DNA from: Streptomyces atratus
GTDB lineage: Bacteria > Actinomycetota > Actinomycetes > Streptomycetales > Streptomycetaceae
Direction of reading: 5' to 3'
Assembly (NCBI RefSeq): GCF_014648655.1
Contig: NZ_BMRN01000010.1
Coordinates: forward strand, 208,437 to 272,436
Length of the DNA stretch: 64,000 nucleotides
Shown piece by piece: positions 8,799 to 16,835 of the stretch. Position numbers and translations under genes: made by a program. The stretch's first letter is position 1, and each line of letters opens with the position of its first letter. The notes beneath the pieces were generated by a model. The model was not told the DNA's origin. It did no database searches and saw only the letters and a list, made by a program, of their open reading frames with translations.

Positions 8799-9638
8799 TC
8801 AGCGCAACTGATCGACGTAGAGATCCGTGCCGGGCACGGTCGGAATGAACGGCGCCACCAACTCCACCCGCCCCAGGCCGGATTCCTCGACCATCGCGTC
8901 GAGCCCGGTGAAATGCGCGTCCCAGCAGTCCTGCGGGTCCTCCTGAAGGAACCACAGCAGGGTCAGCCGGGTGTCGACGCCCTCGACCTGCTTCACATAG
9001 GTCATCCGGTCACCCGGCAGCGGCGTGGGACGGAAGACGGTCACCATCGCAGCCGGGGAGCCGCCCAGCCGCTTCGGCAGATGCCGCGAACGCAGCCATT
9101 CCAGCAGCTCGGCCCGCTGCTCAGCCCCTTTGGCATCGATCACCTGAAGGACCAGCCCGCGGTAGGGGTGGTCGAGTGCGTGGAAGTCCCGGGGCCCCGC
9201 GGCGCCGTCCCGGTAGACCGTCGCCTCGTGATCCTGGAACGACGTGAACACGTGGGTGCGGTCCTGGTAGACCCGGCCGTCCCGGTTCAACCGCTTGTTG
9301 ATCCCGACGGTCCACTTCATGTGGTCGTCGTAGCGCCCGTCCGTCACCCAGTACGTGGACAGGTAGCACCCCGCGCCCACCGGCTGCGCGACCGCGGACT
9401 TCTCCGGGTAGCGCAGTTCCCGCAGTTCCCTGGTGGCGACCCAGCGGCGCCCCGCGAACATCCAGGGCATCGCCATCGCGCCCGCGTAGTAGTGGTCGTC
9501 CTCGTACCAGCGGTTGTACGCGTACTCATGGCCCGGGTGCGGTTCGACCATGGTGATCAGTGCGTGGCCGGGATGGACTCCGTACGGCCCCAGCGCGGCC
9601 AGTTCGGCGTAGGTGTCACTCCGGGTCTCGTCGCTCAT
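8799..9638 (-). CDS. Conserved hypothetical, possibly dimeric alpha/beta-barrel (EthD/ABM-like)
   Basis: I do not recognise this 279-residue protein by name. It has no signal peptide or membrane segment. The N-terminal half has an aromatic/His-rich stretch (YAYNRWYEDDHYYAGAM) like the NxWYDxEH motif of EthD-type dimeric alpha/beta-barrel proteins. The second half contains PTPLPGDRMTYVKQVEG, which could be a second copy of the fold. It is divergent from an SDR oxidoreductase, and the 80-bp space between them contains a TCTGAC-N5-GTCAGA palindrome. The same palindrome precedes catabolic genes near 57.7-59.6 kb. A role in the same degradative pathway is therefore inferred. EthD-like function is tentative. 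Confidence 0.75.
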   Translation of the reverse strand: MSDETRSDTYAELAALGPYGVHPGHALITMVEPHPGHEYAYNRWYEDDHYYAGAMAMPWMFAGRRWVATRELRELRYPEKSAVAQPVGAGCYLSTYWVTDGRYDDHMKWTVGINKRLNRDGRVYQDRTHVFTSFQDHEATVYRDGAAGPRDFHALDHPYRGLVLQVIDAKGAEQRAELLEWLRSRHLPKRLGGSPAAMVTVFRPTPLPGDRMTYVKQVEGVDTRLTLLWFLQEDPQDCWDAHFTGLDAMVEESGLGRVELVAPFIPTVPGTDLYVDQLR

Positions 9639-9674
9639 GCCGTTCCCCTTCCGTACTCCGCAGCAGCGTCCTAC

Positions 9675-9691
9675 TCTGACGCCCCGTCAGA
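9675..9691. promoter_or_regulatory. 17-bp palindromic operator TCTGAC-N5-GTCAGA
   Basis: TCTGACGCCCCGTCAGA is a perfect palindrome in its 6-bp arms. It is placed between two divergent genes, 36 bases from one start and 27 from the other. Its size and symmetry fit a TetR-family dimer. Four near-copies occur at 57716, 57778, 59565 and 59608. Confidence 0.85.
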
Positions 9692-9718
9692 CGAACTGCC
9701 AGAGCCGGGAGGCCACCG

Positions 9719-10501
9719 ATGTTGCTCGCGGGGAAGACCGTCATCGTGTCCGGGGTGGGCGCCGGGCTCGGGCACCAGGTCGCGGCGACGGTCGTACGGG
9801 ACGGGGGCAGCGCGGTGCTCGGGGCGCGTACCACCGCGAATCTCGCCAAGTCGGCCTCGGAGATCGACCCGGAAGGCCGGCGCACCGCGCATCTGGCCAC
9901 CGACATCACGGACGAGGCGCAGTGCGAGGCGCTCGCCGCACTGGCACTGGAGCGGTTCGGACAGATCGACGCGGTGGTCCATGTCGCCGCCTGGGACAGC
10001 TACTTCGGCGGAATCGAGGACGCCGACTTCGCCACCTGGCGGTCGGTCATCGACGTCAATCTGCTCGGCACGCTACGGATGACCCGCGCCTGCCTGCCCG
10101 GCCTCAAGGAGCGGGGCGGCTCGGTGGTCGTCATCGGCACGCAGTCCTCGGTGGCCGCACCGTCCCAGGTGCAGCAGGCGGCGTACGCGGCCTCGAAGGG
10201 GGCGCTCACCTCGGCGATGTACTCCATGGCACGGGAGTTCGGCCCGCACCGGATACGGGTGAACACGGTGCTGCCCGGCTGGATGTGGGGACCGCCGGTG
10301 CAGGCGTACGTACGGTTCACGGCGCACACCGAGGGTGTGCCCGAGGCCGAGGTACTGGGCAGGCTCACCGAGCGCATGGCACTTCCGGACCTTGCCACGG
10401 ACGGCGATGTGGCCGAGGCCGCCGCGTTCCTGGCCTCGGACCGGGCGCGGGCGATCACCGGACAGTCCCTGCTGGTCAATGCCGGCGAGCTGATGCGGTA
10501 G
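9719..10501 (+). CDS. SDR-family NAD(P)-dependent oxidoreductase
   Basis: This 260-residue classical short-chain dehydrogenase has the nucleotide-binding glycine motif GVGAGLG (residues 12-18), an N-x-x-G-T segment (VNLLGT), catalytic Ser near 143-144, and Tyr156/Lys160 in YAASK. The D61-I pair (DITD) marks the adenine pocket. Glycine spacing and length fit the family. It starts 27 bases after the palindromic operator and is divergent from a hypothetical protein. The substrate is unknown; a hydroxyl/keto step in the catabolic regulon discussed for 53-60 kb is likely. Confidence 0.9.
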   Translation: MLLAGKTVIVSGVGAGLGHQVAATVVRDGGSAVLGARTTANLAKSASEIDPEGRRTAHLATDITDEAQCEALAALALERFGQIDAVVHVAAWDSYFGGIEDADFATWRSVIDVNLLGTLRMTRACLPGLKERGGSVVVIGTQSSVAAPSQVQQAAYAASKGALTSAMYSMAREFGPHRIRVNTVLPGWMWGPPVQAYVRFTAHTEGVPEAEVLGRLTERMALPDLATDGDVAEAAAFLASDRARAITGQSLLVNAGELMR

Positions 10502-10575
10502 GGCCGGTTCGCAGGACCAGTTCACGAGAGCGGTTCACAAGACCGGTTCACGAGGCCGGCCCTCCTCCTTCTCGG

Positions 10576-10606
10576 CCGCACGGGACCCGCATCCCGTGCG
10601 GTCTTT
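10576..10606 (+). terminator. Intrinsic terminator after the SDR gene
   Basis: A perfect 10-bp stem CCGCACGGGA / TCCCGTGCGG with loop CCCGCA is followed by TCTTT. It sits 75 bases past the SDR stop codon. The remaining sequence up to 10887 contains three GGTTCAC direct repeats (10510-10560) and the presumed promoter of the symporter gene, but no other gene. Confidence 0.85.
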
Positions 10607-10887
10607 CTGCGCCCCTCGGTACTCCTGATGCTCTGCACAGCCTGACGAAGTGCCCGCTCATCGTGTGGCCGCCGTCATGTTCGCGACAACGCTTACGTGA
10701 GTCAAGAACAAGCAAAGCCGTTCGACTTGTTGATCTGCGTTCACATCCCTGATCGCGAAAATCCTTGACCGAGGGACCGGGTAGGCGGTTCAATCCCCGA
10801 AGTCCCCGCTCCCGCACGGGGCCCCGCTGAGCGGCCGTACTGGCGAAGTGCGAACCCGTTCATAAGGCGGACCCCAGGAGGGGGCAC

Positions 10888-12459
10888 ATGAACAGTCTCG
10901 ACTGGGTCGTGCTCATCGGCTACTTCGGCGTGGTGATCGCGATCGGACTCTGGTCCCACAAGCGTGTGGACAACGTCAGCGACTTCTTCACGGCGGGCGG
11001 CAAGATGCCGTGGTGGCTGTCCGGCATCTCGCACCACATGTCCGGCTACAGCGCGGTGATGTTCACCGGGTACGCCGGTATCGCCTACCAGTTCGGCGTC
11101 ACGTCGTTCGTGACCTGGTCGCTGCCGATCGCCATCGGCATCGGCATCGGTGCCCAGCTCTTCGCACCCCGGCTCAACCGGCTGCGCTCGCGGCTGCATG
11201 TCGCGTCCCCGCTCGAATACCTGAAGAACCGCTACAACATCCAGACCCAGCAGGCGCTCGCCTGGTCCGGTCTGCTGCTGAAGATCGTGGACGTCGGCGC
11301 CAAGTGGGCAGCCATCGCCACCCTTCTCTCCGTCTTCACGGGCATCTCGATCACGCAGGGCATCTTCATCACCGGCTGTATCACCGCCGTCTACTGCACG
11401 GTCGGCGGACTGTGGGCCGACGCGCTCACAGAACTGGGGCAGTTCGTCATCCAGCTCTTCGCCGGCGTCGCGATGCTCGTCACCGCCATGGCGAAGCTCG
11501 ACGGCTTCAGCACCCTGTGGACGGTCTGGGACAAGCTGCCCGAGGGCCACACGAACCCGACGGCCGGCCCGTACACCGTGACCTTCCTGCTGGCGTACCT
11601 CTTCATCAAGACCTTCGAGTACAACGGCGGCATGTGGAACCAGGCCCAGCGCTACATGGCCACGGACTCCGCCGCCTCGGCCAGGCGCTCGGCCCGGCTC
11701 TCCGCCGTGCTGTGGCTGGTCTGGCCCACGGTCCTGTTCTTCCCGATGTGGTGCGCTCCGCTACTGGTCCACGCGCAGAAGCCGGACGCCTCCGACAGCT
11801 ACGCCCTGATGACCGAGCAGCTGCTGCCGCACGGCCTGCTGGGCCTGGTCGTCGTCGGCTTCTTCTCGCACACGATGGCCATGTGCTCCTCGGACGCCAA
11901 CGCCATCGCAGCCGTCTTCACCCGGGACATCGCCCCGGTCCTCTCGAAGGCGGCCCGCACCTGGAGCAGCCGCACCGGTCTGCTGGCGGCCCGGGTGTCC
12001 ACGCTCGGCTTCCTCGGTCTGTCGATGGCGCTCGCCACCCAGATCAACTCGCCGACGTTCAAGGACATCATCTCCGTCGTCATCAAGTGGGTGGCCGGTC
12101 TGATGGGTCCGATCGCGATCCCGTTCATGCTGGGCCTGCTGCGCAGGTTCCGTAAGTCGGGTCCGACGGCGGCGCTCACCAGCTGGGCTGCGGGTCTGCT
12201 GGCGTTCTACTTCACCAACTACAACTTCGACGGTTCGGTGAAGACGGATGTCGCGCTGCAGTACCAGGTGGCGCTGCCGCTGGCGATCTCGCTGGTCCTC
12301 TACATCGTGATCGGCCTCATCAAGCCGGAGGACACCCCGGAGCGCGACGCGATCATCGAGCAGATCAACTCGGACGGTGACGGCTCGGATGCCCGGGCGA
12401 CGGTGCCGGCTCAGGCCGGTCCGGGAGGCGCGGCGGTCACAGAGGGCGTGAAGGACTGA
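10888..12459 (+). CDS. Sodium:solute symporter family (SSS/SLC5) transporter
   Basis: This 523-residue transporter has about 13 membrane segments, beginning with WVVLIGYFGVVIAIGLW. SSS-family features include DFFTAGGKMPWW after TM1 and SHHMSGYSAVMFTGYAG, the latter near the sodium/substrate site. The C-terminal 45 residues are hydrophilic and acidic. Such carriers take up sugars, inositol, amino acids or carboxylates with sodium; the substrate cannot be read from sequence. Start ATG follows GGAGGGGG. It is monocistronic, with strong terminators on both sides. Confidence 0.9.
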   Translation: MNSLDWVVLIGYFGVVIAIGLWSHKRVDNVSDFFTAGGKMPWWLSGISHHMSGYSAVMFTGYAGIAYQFGVTSFVTWSLPIAIGIGIGAQLFAPRLNRLRSRLHVASPLEYLKNRYNIQTQQALAWSGLLLKIVDVGAKWAAIATLLSVFTGISITQGIFITGCITAVYCTVGGLWADALTELGQFVIQLFAGVAMLVTAMAKLDGFSTLWTVWDKLPEGHTNPTAGPYTVTFLLAYLFIKTFEYNGGMWNQAQRYMATDSAASARRSARLSAVLWLVWPTVLFFPMWCAPLLVHAQKPDASDSYALMTEQLLPHGLLGLVVVGFFSHTMAMCSSDANAIAAVFTRDIAPVLSKAARTWSSRTGLLAARVSTLGFLGLSMALATQINSPTFKDIISVVIKWVAGLMGPIAIPFMLGLLRRFRKSGPTAALTSWAAGLLAFYFTNYNFDGSVKTDVALQYQVALPLAISLVLYIVIGLIKPEDTPERDAIIEQINSDGDGSDARATVPAQAGPGGAAVTEGVKD

Positions 12460-12488
12460 CGCTTGCCGCTCTACGGGGTGGGGTGGGG

Positions 12489-12530
12489 AAAAGAACGTGA
12501 CAGAGAACCGTTTCACTGTCACGTTCTTTT
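12489..12530. terminator. Bidirectional terminator between convergent genes
   Basis: A 15-bp stem (AAAAGAACGTGACAG at 12489-12503 with CTGTCACGTTCTTTT at 12516-12530) gives a T-run on both strands. It therefore serves both the symporter gene and the convergent ADP-ribosylglycohydrolase gene. Confidence 0.92.
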
Positions 12531-12604
12531 CCGCACCCCTGCCCTCGCCCGTGCTCCGCGTGCCGGCCGCATGGGCAGCGCGCGTCAGCCGTGAGCAGCG
12601 CGGG

Positions 12605-13729
12605 TCAGCCGCGCGGGTAGCGGGTCAGCCAGCCCGGTGCGGCGGCCGACGGACTGTGCAGGGCCGGGCCCTGGGTCATCTCCATGGCGAAGTCGTCGGC
12701 GAGTTCCAACAGCGTTGCCCGGCCCTCCAGTTCGGCGAGCCAGGCAGGCGGCAGCGCGGTCTCGCCGTGCAACGCGCCGAGCAGCGCCCCGCACAGGGCC
12801 CCGGTGGCCGCGGAGGGTCCACCGTGGTTGACGGCCAGCCGCAGCCCGTGCCGCACGTCCTCGCCGACCAGGGCGCAGTACACGGCAACGGCGAGGACCT
12901 CCTCGGCGGCGTCCGTGGTACCCAGCGACTCGATCAGGGCCGGTCCCGGAATGCCCTGGCGTACTGTGCCGAGCGCCTGCTTGAGCGCCTCGGTGACCTG
13001 TTCATGCCCCGGACGCTCGGCGAGCAGGGCCAGGGCGTGCTGCACGGAGCCGTCCAGGGTCTCGCCGCGGGCCAGCCCGTGCACCATGACGGCGAGGGCG
13101 CCTGCAGAGAGCAGGGCGTTGGGGTGGCCGTGGGTCTGGGCGGCGCATTCGAGGGCCAGTTGGAGGACGAGCTGGGGTTCCCAGCCGACGAGCAGCCCGA
13201 ACGGGGCGGACCGGGTGAGGGCCGCCGAGTCCCGTGCGGTGGGGTTCTTCGGCTGGTCGAGGGTCCCCATGGTGGAGTCGCCGAAGCCGGTGAGGCATTC
13301 CCGGGTCGGGGCGCGGCGTGCGTAGAGCCACTCCTGCAGAGCGAGCCAGCCGTTGTCCTTGCGGCGTTCGTCGGGCCCCCAGTCCCGCTGGGTGGCGGCC
13401 CAGCGCAGATGGGCGCGGTGCACATCGGTGGGCGGATGCCAGGCGCCGGTGTCGCGGCGGACCTGGGCGCGGATCAGCCCGTCGACGGTGAACAGGTTCA
13501 GCTGGGTGACGGCGGTGACGGTGCCGCGTCCGCCGTGCGCGGGGACGAAGTCGGTGACGCCATCGGCGCCGTGTGCCGCCCGGATCTCTTCGAGCGTGAG
13601 CCTGTCGGCGCCCGCGCCGAGCGCGTCCCCGATGGCCCCGCCCAGCAGAGCGCCGCGCACCCGGCTGCGGAAGTCCTGCTGCTCGGCACGGCCCCAGACA
13701 GCTGTGGTTCGCGTGGTCACCGTGGTCAC
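12605..13729 (-). CDS. ADP-ribosylglycohydrolase family protein
   Basis: This 374-residue DraG/ARH-fold protein removes ADP-ribose from proteins or small molecules in characterised members. The N-terminal RGALLGGAIGDALGAG (residues 25-40) is the family opening. The C-terminal NHGGPSAATGALCGALLGA is the second metal-site region. The usual acidic SDDT metal motif near the middle is not obvious; the region reads GFGDSTMGTLDQPKN. I chose the GTG that follows AAGGGG by 4 bases; longer starts add about 57 non-conserved residues. It stands alone on the minus strand beside an XRE module. Confidence 0.85.
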   Translation of the reverse strand: MTTVTTRTTAVWGRAEQQDFRSRVRGALLGGAIGDALGAGADRLTLEEIRAAHGADGVTDFVPAHGGRGTVTAVTQLNLFTVDGLIRAQVRRDTGAWHPPTDVHRAHLRWAATQRDWGPDERRKDNGWLALQEWLYARRAPTRECLTGFGDSTMGTLDQPKNPTARDSAALTRSAPFGLLVGWEPQLVLQLALECAAQTHGHPNALLSAGALAVMVHGLARGETLDGSVQHALALLAERPGHEQVTEALKQALGTVRQGIPGPALIESLGTTDAAEEVLAVAVYCALVGEDVRHGLRLAVNHGGPSAATGALCGALLGALHGETALPPAWLAELEGRATLLELADDFAMEMTQGPALHSPSAAAPGWLTRYPRG

Positions 13730-13836
13730 CGTGCCCCTTTCCCCGTCGGCCCGCCCGGTGCGACTGCGCAGCACTGTAATCGAATGGGAACGGTGAGCTG
13801 TGGGCCTGAACCGTATGTACGGAGTAGATCCTGCGA

Positions 13837-14220
13837 TCACTTTTGAACGGCATTCTCCGGGGATTTCCGGGTCTCGGAACGGCAGTCGCCCATGGGCCAA
13901 TCCCGTTCGACGGTCCCCGGGCCGTCGGTGGCGCAGGGCTCGTCCCGAATGCGCGCGCCCCTGCTCTCCGCGACCCGGAGCACTTCGCGCAGTGACTCGA
14001 TGGCCCTGGTGAGCGCGAACCTGAGCGCGAGCTCACCGGCCGCCCGGTCGGCGAGCACGGCCCCGGCTCCCGCCACGACCGCCTCCCCGCAGTCGAGTTG
14101 ATCGTCCTCCACCTCGTCGGCCAGCCGGGAGAGCCTGCTGTGGGGGTTGTCCGTGCTGAGGTAGCAGGGCCTGCCTTCGGGGGACGTCCAGGGGAGCAGA
14201 CGGAGCGGGGCATCGGCCAT
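13837..14220 (-). CDS. Hypothetical protein divergent from an XRE/DUF397 module
   Basis: This 127-residue soluble protein is of unknown function. Short genes of this kind are often divergently placed beside XRE-DUF5753/DUF397 pairs in Streptomyces. It has a short N-terminal segment with LLPWTSPEGRPCYLSTD, then a helical region rich in Ala/Glu/Arg (GELALRFALTRAIESLREVL) and a polar tail. No catalytic motif is apparent. It shares a 145-bp divergent upstream region with the regulator, so co-regulation is likely. Confidence 0.7.
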   Translation of the reverse strand: MADAPLRLLPWTSPEGRPCYLSTDNPHSRLSRLADEVEDDQLDCGEAVVAGAGAVLADRAAGELALRFALTRAIESLREVLRVAESRGARIRDEPCATDGPGTVERDWPMGDCRSETRKSPENAVQK

Positions 14221-14365
14221 GGCGGTTCCTTACGGCGGGGATCGGGTGGGGGAACGGCCCGCAGGGGTGGTGATTACCGTTCGTCCCCTCATCGTCACTC
14301 CCGCCGCCCTACGCTCGACAGAGGCACGCGATTGCCTGCGAACGGGGCAACAGGAAGGGGCCGAC

Positions 14366-15190
14366 ATGGCCGACGTCGGCGATGTGGACGAGGAGTCGGG
14401 GCGCGCGGCGCTGGGGCGCGCGTTGCGCTACCTGCGGGAGAAGACCGGCAGATCGCTGGGCCGGCTCGCTGAGGAGACGCGCTACGACAAGAGCTATCTG
14501 TACCGGCTGGAGATGGGCCAACGGCTCTCGAAGCTCGCCGTGATGGAGGACCTGGACCGGCACTACGAATCCGGGGGGCTGCTGGTCCAGCTGTGGAAGG
14601 TGGCCCGGAGGGAGGTCTTCAAGGACAAGTACAAGGAGTTCATGCGGCTGGAGCCGACGGCGCGGATCACGCACAAGTACACCTTGGGGATTCCTGGGCT
14701 CCTCCAGACCGAGGCAGTCGCCCGCGAATTGTTGTCCGGAGCACAGGAAACGGACGATGAGGCAGAGTTGGTGGAGGAGCAGGTCATAGCGCGGATGAGC
14801 CGCCAGCAACTGCTGCACCGCAAGCCCGCCCCTTCCGTGAGGATCATCATGGACGAGTACGCCCTGCGCCGCCCGGTGAAGGACGCGAAGGCGTGGGACG
14901 AGCAACTGGTCCATCTCATCGACATGGCGGAGACGTCGACGGTCGTACTCCAGGTTCTCCCGCTCTCTGCGGGGGCACACCACCTGATGGACGGTTCCTT
15001 GACGTTGCTGTGGCAGGAGGACGGGAGCGCCGTTGCCTACACGGAGGGCAACAGCTGCGCCGAGTTGATCGAAGATCCGGCCGAAGTATCGCGCTATCGA
15101 CTGTCCTACGATCGCCTCCGGGATCTGGCGTGGCCCCCGTCGGACTCCATCGCGTTCATCAGGGGCGTCCTGGAGGAGCACCGATCATGA
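14366..15190 (+). CDS. XRE-family regulator with DUF5753 (WhiJ-like)
   Basis: This 274-residue protein is a second WhiJ-type regulator, clearly diverged from the one at 7321. The helix-turn-helix lies at residues about 15-65 (LRYLREKTGRSLGRLAEETRYDKSYLYRLE). The DUF5753 domain has IPGLLQTEAV, LPLSAGAHHLMDG and AYTEGNSCAELIEDP. The ATG follows AGGAAGGGG by 5 bases. Upstream in-frame codons add 49 residues without coding character. It is translationally coupled to the next gene by an ATGA overlap, so regulator and DUF397 partner should be made in fixed ratio. Confidence 0.92.
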   Translation: MADVGDVDEESGRAALGRALRYLREKTGRSLGRLAEETRYDKSYLYRLEMGQRLSKLAVMEDLDRHYESGGLLVQLWKVARREVFKDKYKEFMRLEPTARITHKYTLGIPGLLQTEAVARELLSGAQETDDEAELVEEQVIARMSRQQLLHRKPAPSVRIIMDEYALRRPVKDAKAWDEQLVHLIDMAETSTVVLQVLPLSAGAHHLMDGSLTLLWQEDGSAVAYTEGNSCAELIEDPAEVSRYRLSYDRLRDLAWPPSDSIAFIRGVLEEHRS

Positions 15191-15387
15191 GCCGAATCCC
15201 CGACCTCTCCACCGCGGTGTGGCGCAAGTCCAGCTACAGCGACGGCGGCGACAACAACTGCGTCGAGGTCGCCGACAGCTACCCCGGCCTCGTCCCCGTA
15301 CGCGACAGCAAGACCCCCACCGGCCCCGCACTCGTCATCACCGCCCCCGCCTGGGCCGCCTTTGTGGGGTTTGTCGCCGGTCACTGA
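15187..15387 (+). CDS. DUF397 protein (BldB-family small partner)
   Basis: This 66-residue DUF397 protein has WRKSSYSDGGDNNCVEV and VPVRDSKTPTGPALVI, ending in a hydrophobic patch. Its ATG overlaps the stop of the XRE gene (ATGA), which defines the start and indicates coupling. The stop codon lies inside the first bases of a 95-bp element that recurs inverted at 18.9 kb. Confidence 0.93.
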   Translation: MSRIPDLSTAVWRKSSYSDGGDNNCVEVADSYPGLVPVRDSKTPTGPALVITAPAWAAFVGFVAGH

Positions 15388-15478
15388 GCCTGGCGTTCGA
15401 CCTCCGCCCGTGGTCAGCCCGTTGACCACGGGCTTCGCCGTTCTCCGGACAGCAGGGCGGCCTTTACGTGATCAGGTC
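15384..15478 (+). repeat. 95-bp dispersed repeat, copy A, containing a terminator hairpin
   Basis: The element begins at the stop codon of the DUF397 gene. It contains a perfect 10-bp hairpin (CCCGTGGTCA at 15407 with TGACCACGGG ending 15432), then a conserved tail. An inverted copy at 18897-18991 matches with about 12 mismatches in 95 positions and no gaps. The hairpin probably terminates the XRE/DUF397 operon. Confidence 0.85.
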
Positions 15479-15647
15479 TGCCCGGGGCGGCGGCGGGGGC
15501 CTGCGGCCGCTGGGCGACCCGGCGGCGACGGGGCGGGCAAGGGTTGAGCGGAGAGGAGGACGAGGCCGGTGTGCGCGATCAGCGCCATCCCCGTCGTCCG
15601 TGGAGGGCGTGCGCACCGGTCTGCCGGGCCGAACCGGGTGCCGTCGG

Positions 15648-16439
15648 TCAGCGTCTGACGATCCGGTCGAGGACGGTGGCTATGCCGGACTTGACCGCGT
15701 CGCGGTGGTGGAGGGGTTCCGCGGGCATTTCGCTGGTGGGGCGCACGCCCCGGTCGGCAAGGATGTAGAGCAGGCGCAGGGTGCGCAGGCAGTTGCTGAT
15801 GTGAGCGGGCACTGGGGTGCTGATGCGGTCGGCCCCGAAGCGGTCGGCGATCGGATCCAGCCAGCCGACGGCGTCGCGTTCGCTCAGGTCGGTGCGGGTG
15901 AGAACCCGGGCGATCGCCCGGGCCAGGCGGTCGTCCTCCATCTGGTCGTAGACGTGGTCGGTGGGCGCCATCAGCCGCGCGGCGGCGAGGTCCAGCATCC
16001 GCACCGGCGCCACCTCGGGGTGGCGACCGAAGCCGGCAAGCAGGTCCGCGCCGTGCGCCACGGCGTGAAGCCAGCCGAGCGTCTCGTCGTGTCCACGCAG
16101 GTCCTGCTCCGCCGGGTACCAGCGCTCGAACGCCTCCACCCAGCCGGCCTTGAAGTCCCCCGCGGCCACCAGCATGTCGAGCACGAGGGGCGCGAAGGTG
16201 CGGGCCTCGACCCGCGGATCGGTGAACCGGGTGGCCATCTCGTCCCCCAGCTCCAGCCTCCGGGACGTCTCGATCGCCCCGCGGGCGATCCAGGTCGCGA
16301 GGACGGTGTAGGGCGCGCCGTCCCGGACCAGTGGATCGGGATCTGCCAGGGCACGGGACAGCTCGCGAACGAGGTCGTCCATGGGCCGGTCAGCGGGCAC
16401 GGCACAGTCGGCGGCCTCGACGCTCTTCCAGTCGGTCAT
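15648..16439 (-). CDS. DUF2785 family protein
   Basis: This 263-residue protein is built of helical hairpins. It contains DPLVRDGAPYTVLATWI and the DUF2785 hallmark ETLGWLHAVAHGADLL, then a second His-containing helix near DHVYDQMEDDRLARAI. There is no signal peptide or membrane segment. DUF2785 proteins have no known biochemical role. The start MTDWKSVE was chosen over one 11 codons upstream because the extra residues look non-coding; neither has a good Shine-Dalgarno. It lies inside the interval bounded by the 95-bp inverted repeats. Confidence 0.8.
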   Translation of the reverse strand: MTDWKSVEAADCAVPADRPMDDLVRELSRALADPDPLVRDGAPYTVLATWIARGAIETSRRLELGDEMATRFTDPRVEARTFAPLVLDMLVAAGDFKAGWVEAFERWYPAEQDLRGHDETLGWLHAVAHGADLLAGFGRHPEVAPVRMLDLAAARLMAPTDHVYDQMEDDRLARAIARVLTRTDLSERDAVGWLDPIADRFGADRISTPVPAHISNCLRTLRLLYILADRGVRPTSEMPAEPLHHRDAVKSGIATVLDRIVRR

Positions 16440-16805
16440 GACGGGCAGATTAGGTCCTTGCCGTTGCCGCACGCCTGCGAATTATGTCCAGGTATCCATC
16501 TCGACCCGTCAACTGCCCGACCAGAGGCAGCAGTTCCGGCTTCTGCATCACCCTGCCCACCGAAGCCGGAAAGAGTGATGCGCAGCGGCCCGGTCCAGCG
16601 CGCGATCGCCGAAGGTCCGCGACCGGCCGAAGCCAGACCACCGGCCACGCGGCGGTCGGAACATCGGAACGAAAGCCGGCGCCAAGCCCCGGGCGCCGTC
16701 CACGGAAGCGTGATGCCGCCCGCGCGGCGCATCCGGGTTCCGGCATCCCGCCGTCGACCGCCTTGCCGCCCTCGCGGTTCCACAGTCATTGATAAAGAAA
16801 CCTTG
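16440..16805. other. Intergenic region between divergent genes
   Basis: No gene is supported here. Base composition falls sharply at 16785-16835 (ACAGTCATTGATAAAGAAA), marking the promoter region of the ArsR-type operon. The rest is GC-rich with no hairpin I trust. Confidence 0.5.
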
Positions 16806-16835
16806 CTAAAGGAATCTTTCTAAAGATACCTTTAG
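16806..16835 (+). promoter_or_regulatory. 30-bp palindromic operator overlapping the ArsR-MFS promoter
   Basis: The arms CTAAAGGAATCTTT and AAAGATACCTTTAG match at 13 of 14 positions around a CT centre. A plausible -35 (TTGCTA, 16803) and -10 (TACCTT, 16827) with an 18-bp spacer overlap it. The palindrome ends at the base before the ATG, so the transcript would be essentially leaderless. Autorepression by the ArsR protein is inferred. Confidence 0.8.

Noticed and set aside
16806..16835. A classical arsenic-resistance switch
   Set aside because: The ArsR-family protein lacks the Cys-x-Cys metal site and the partner is an MFS drug-type exporter.
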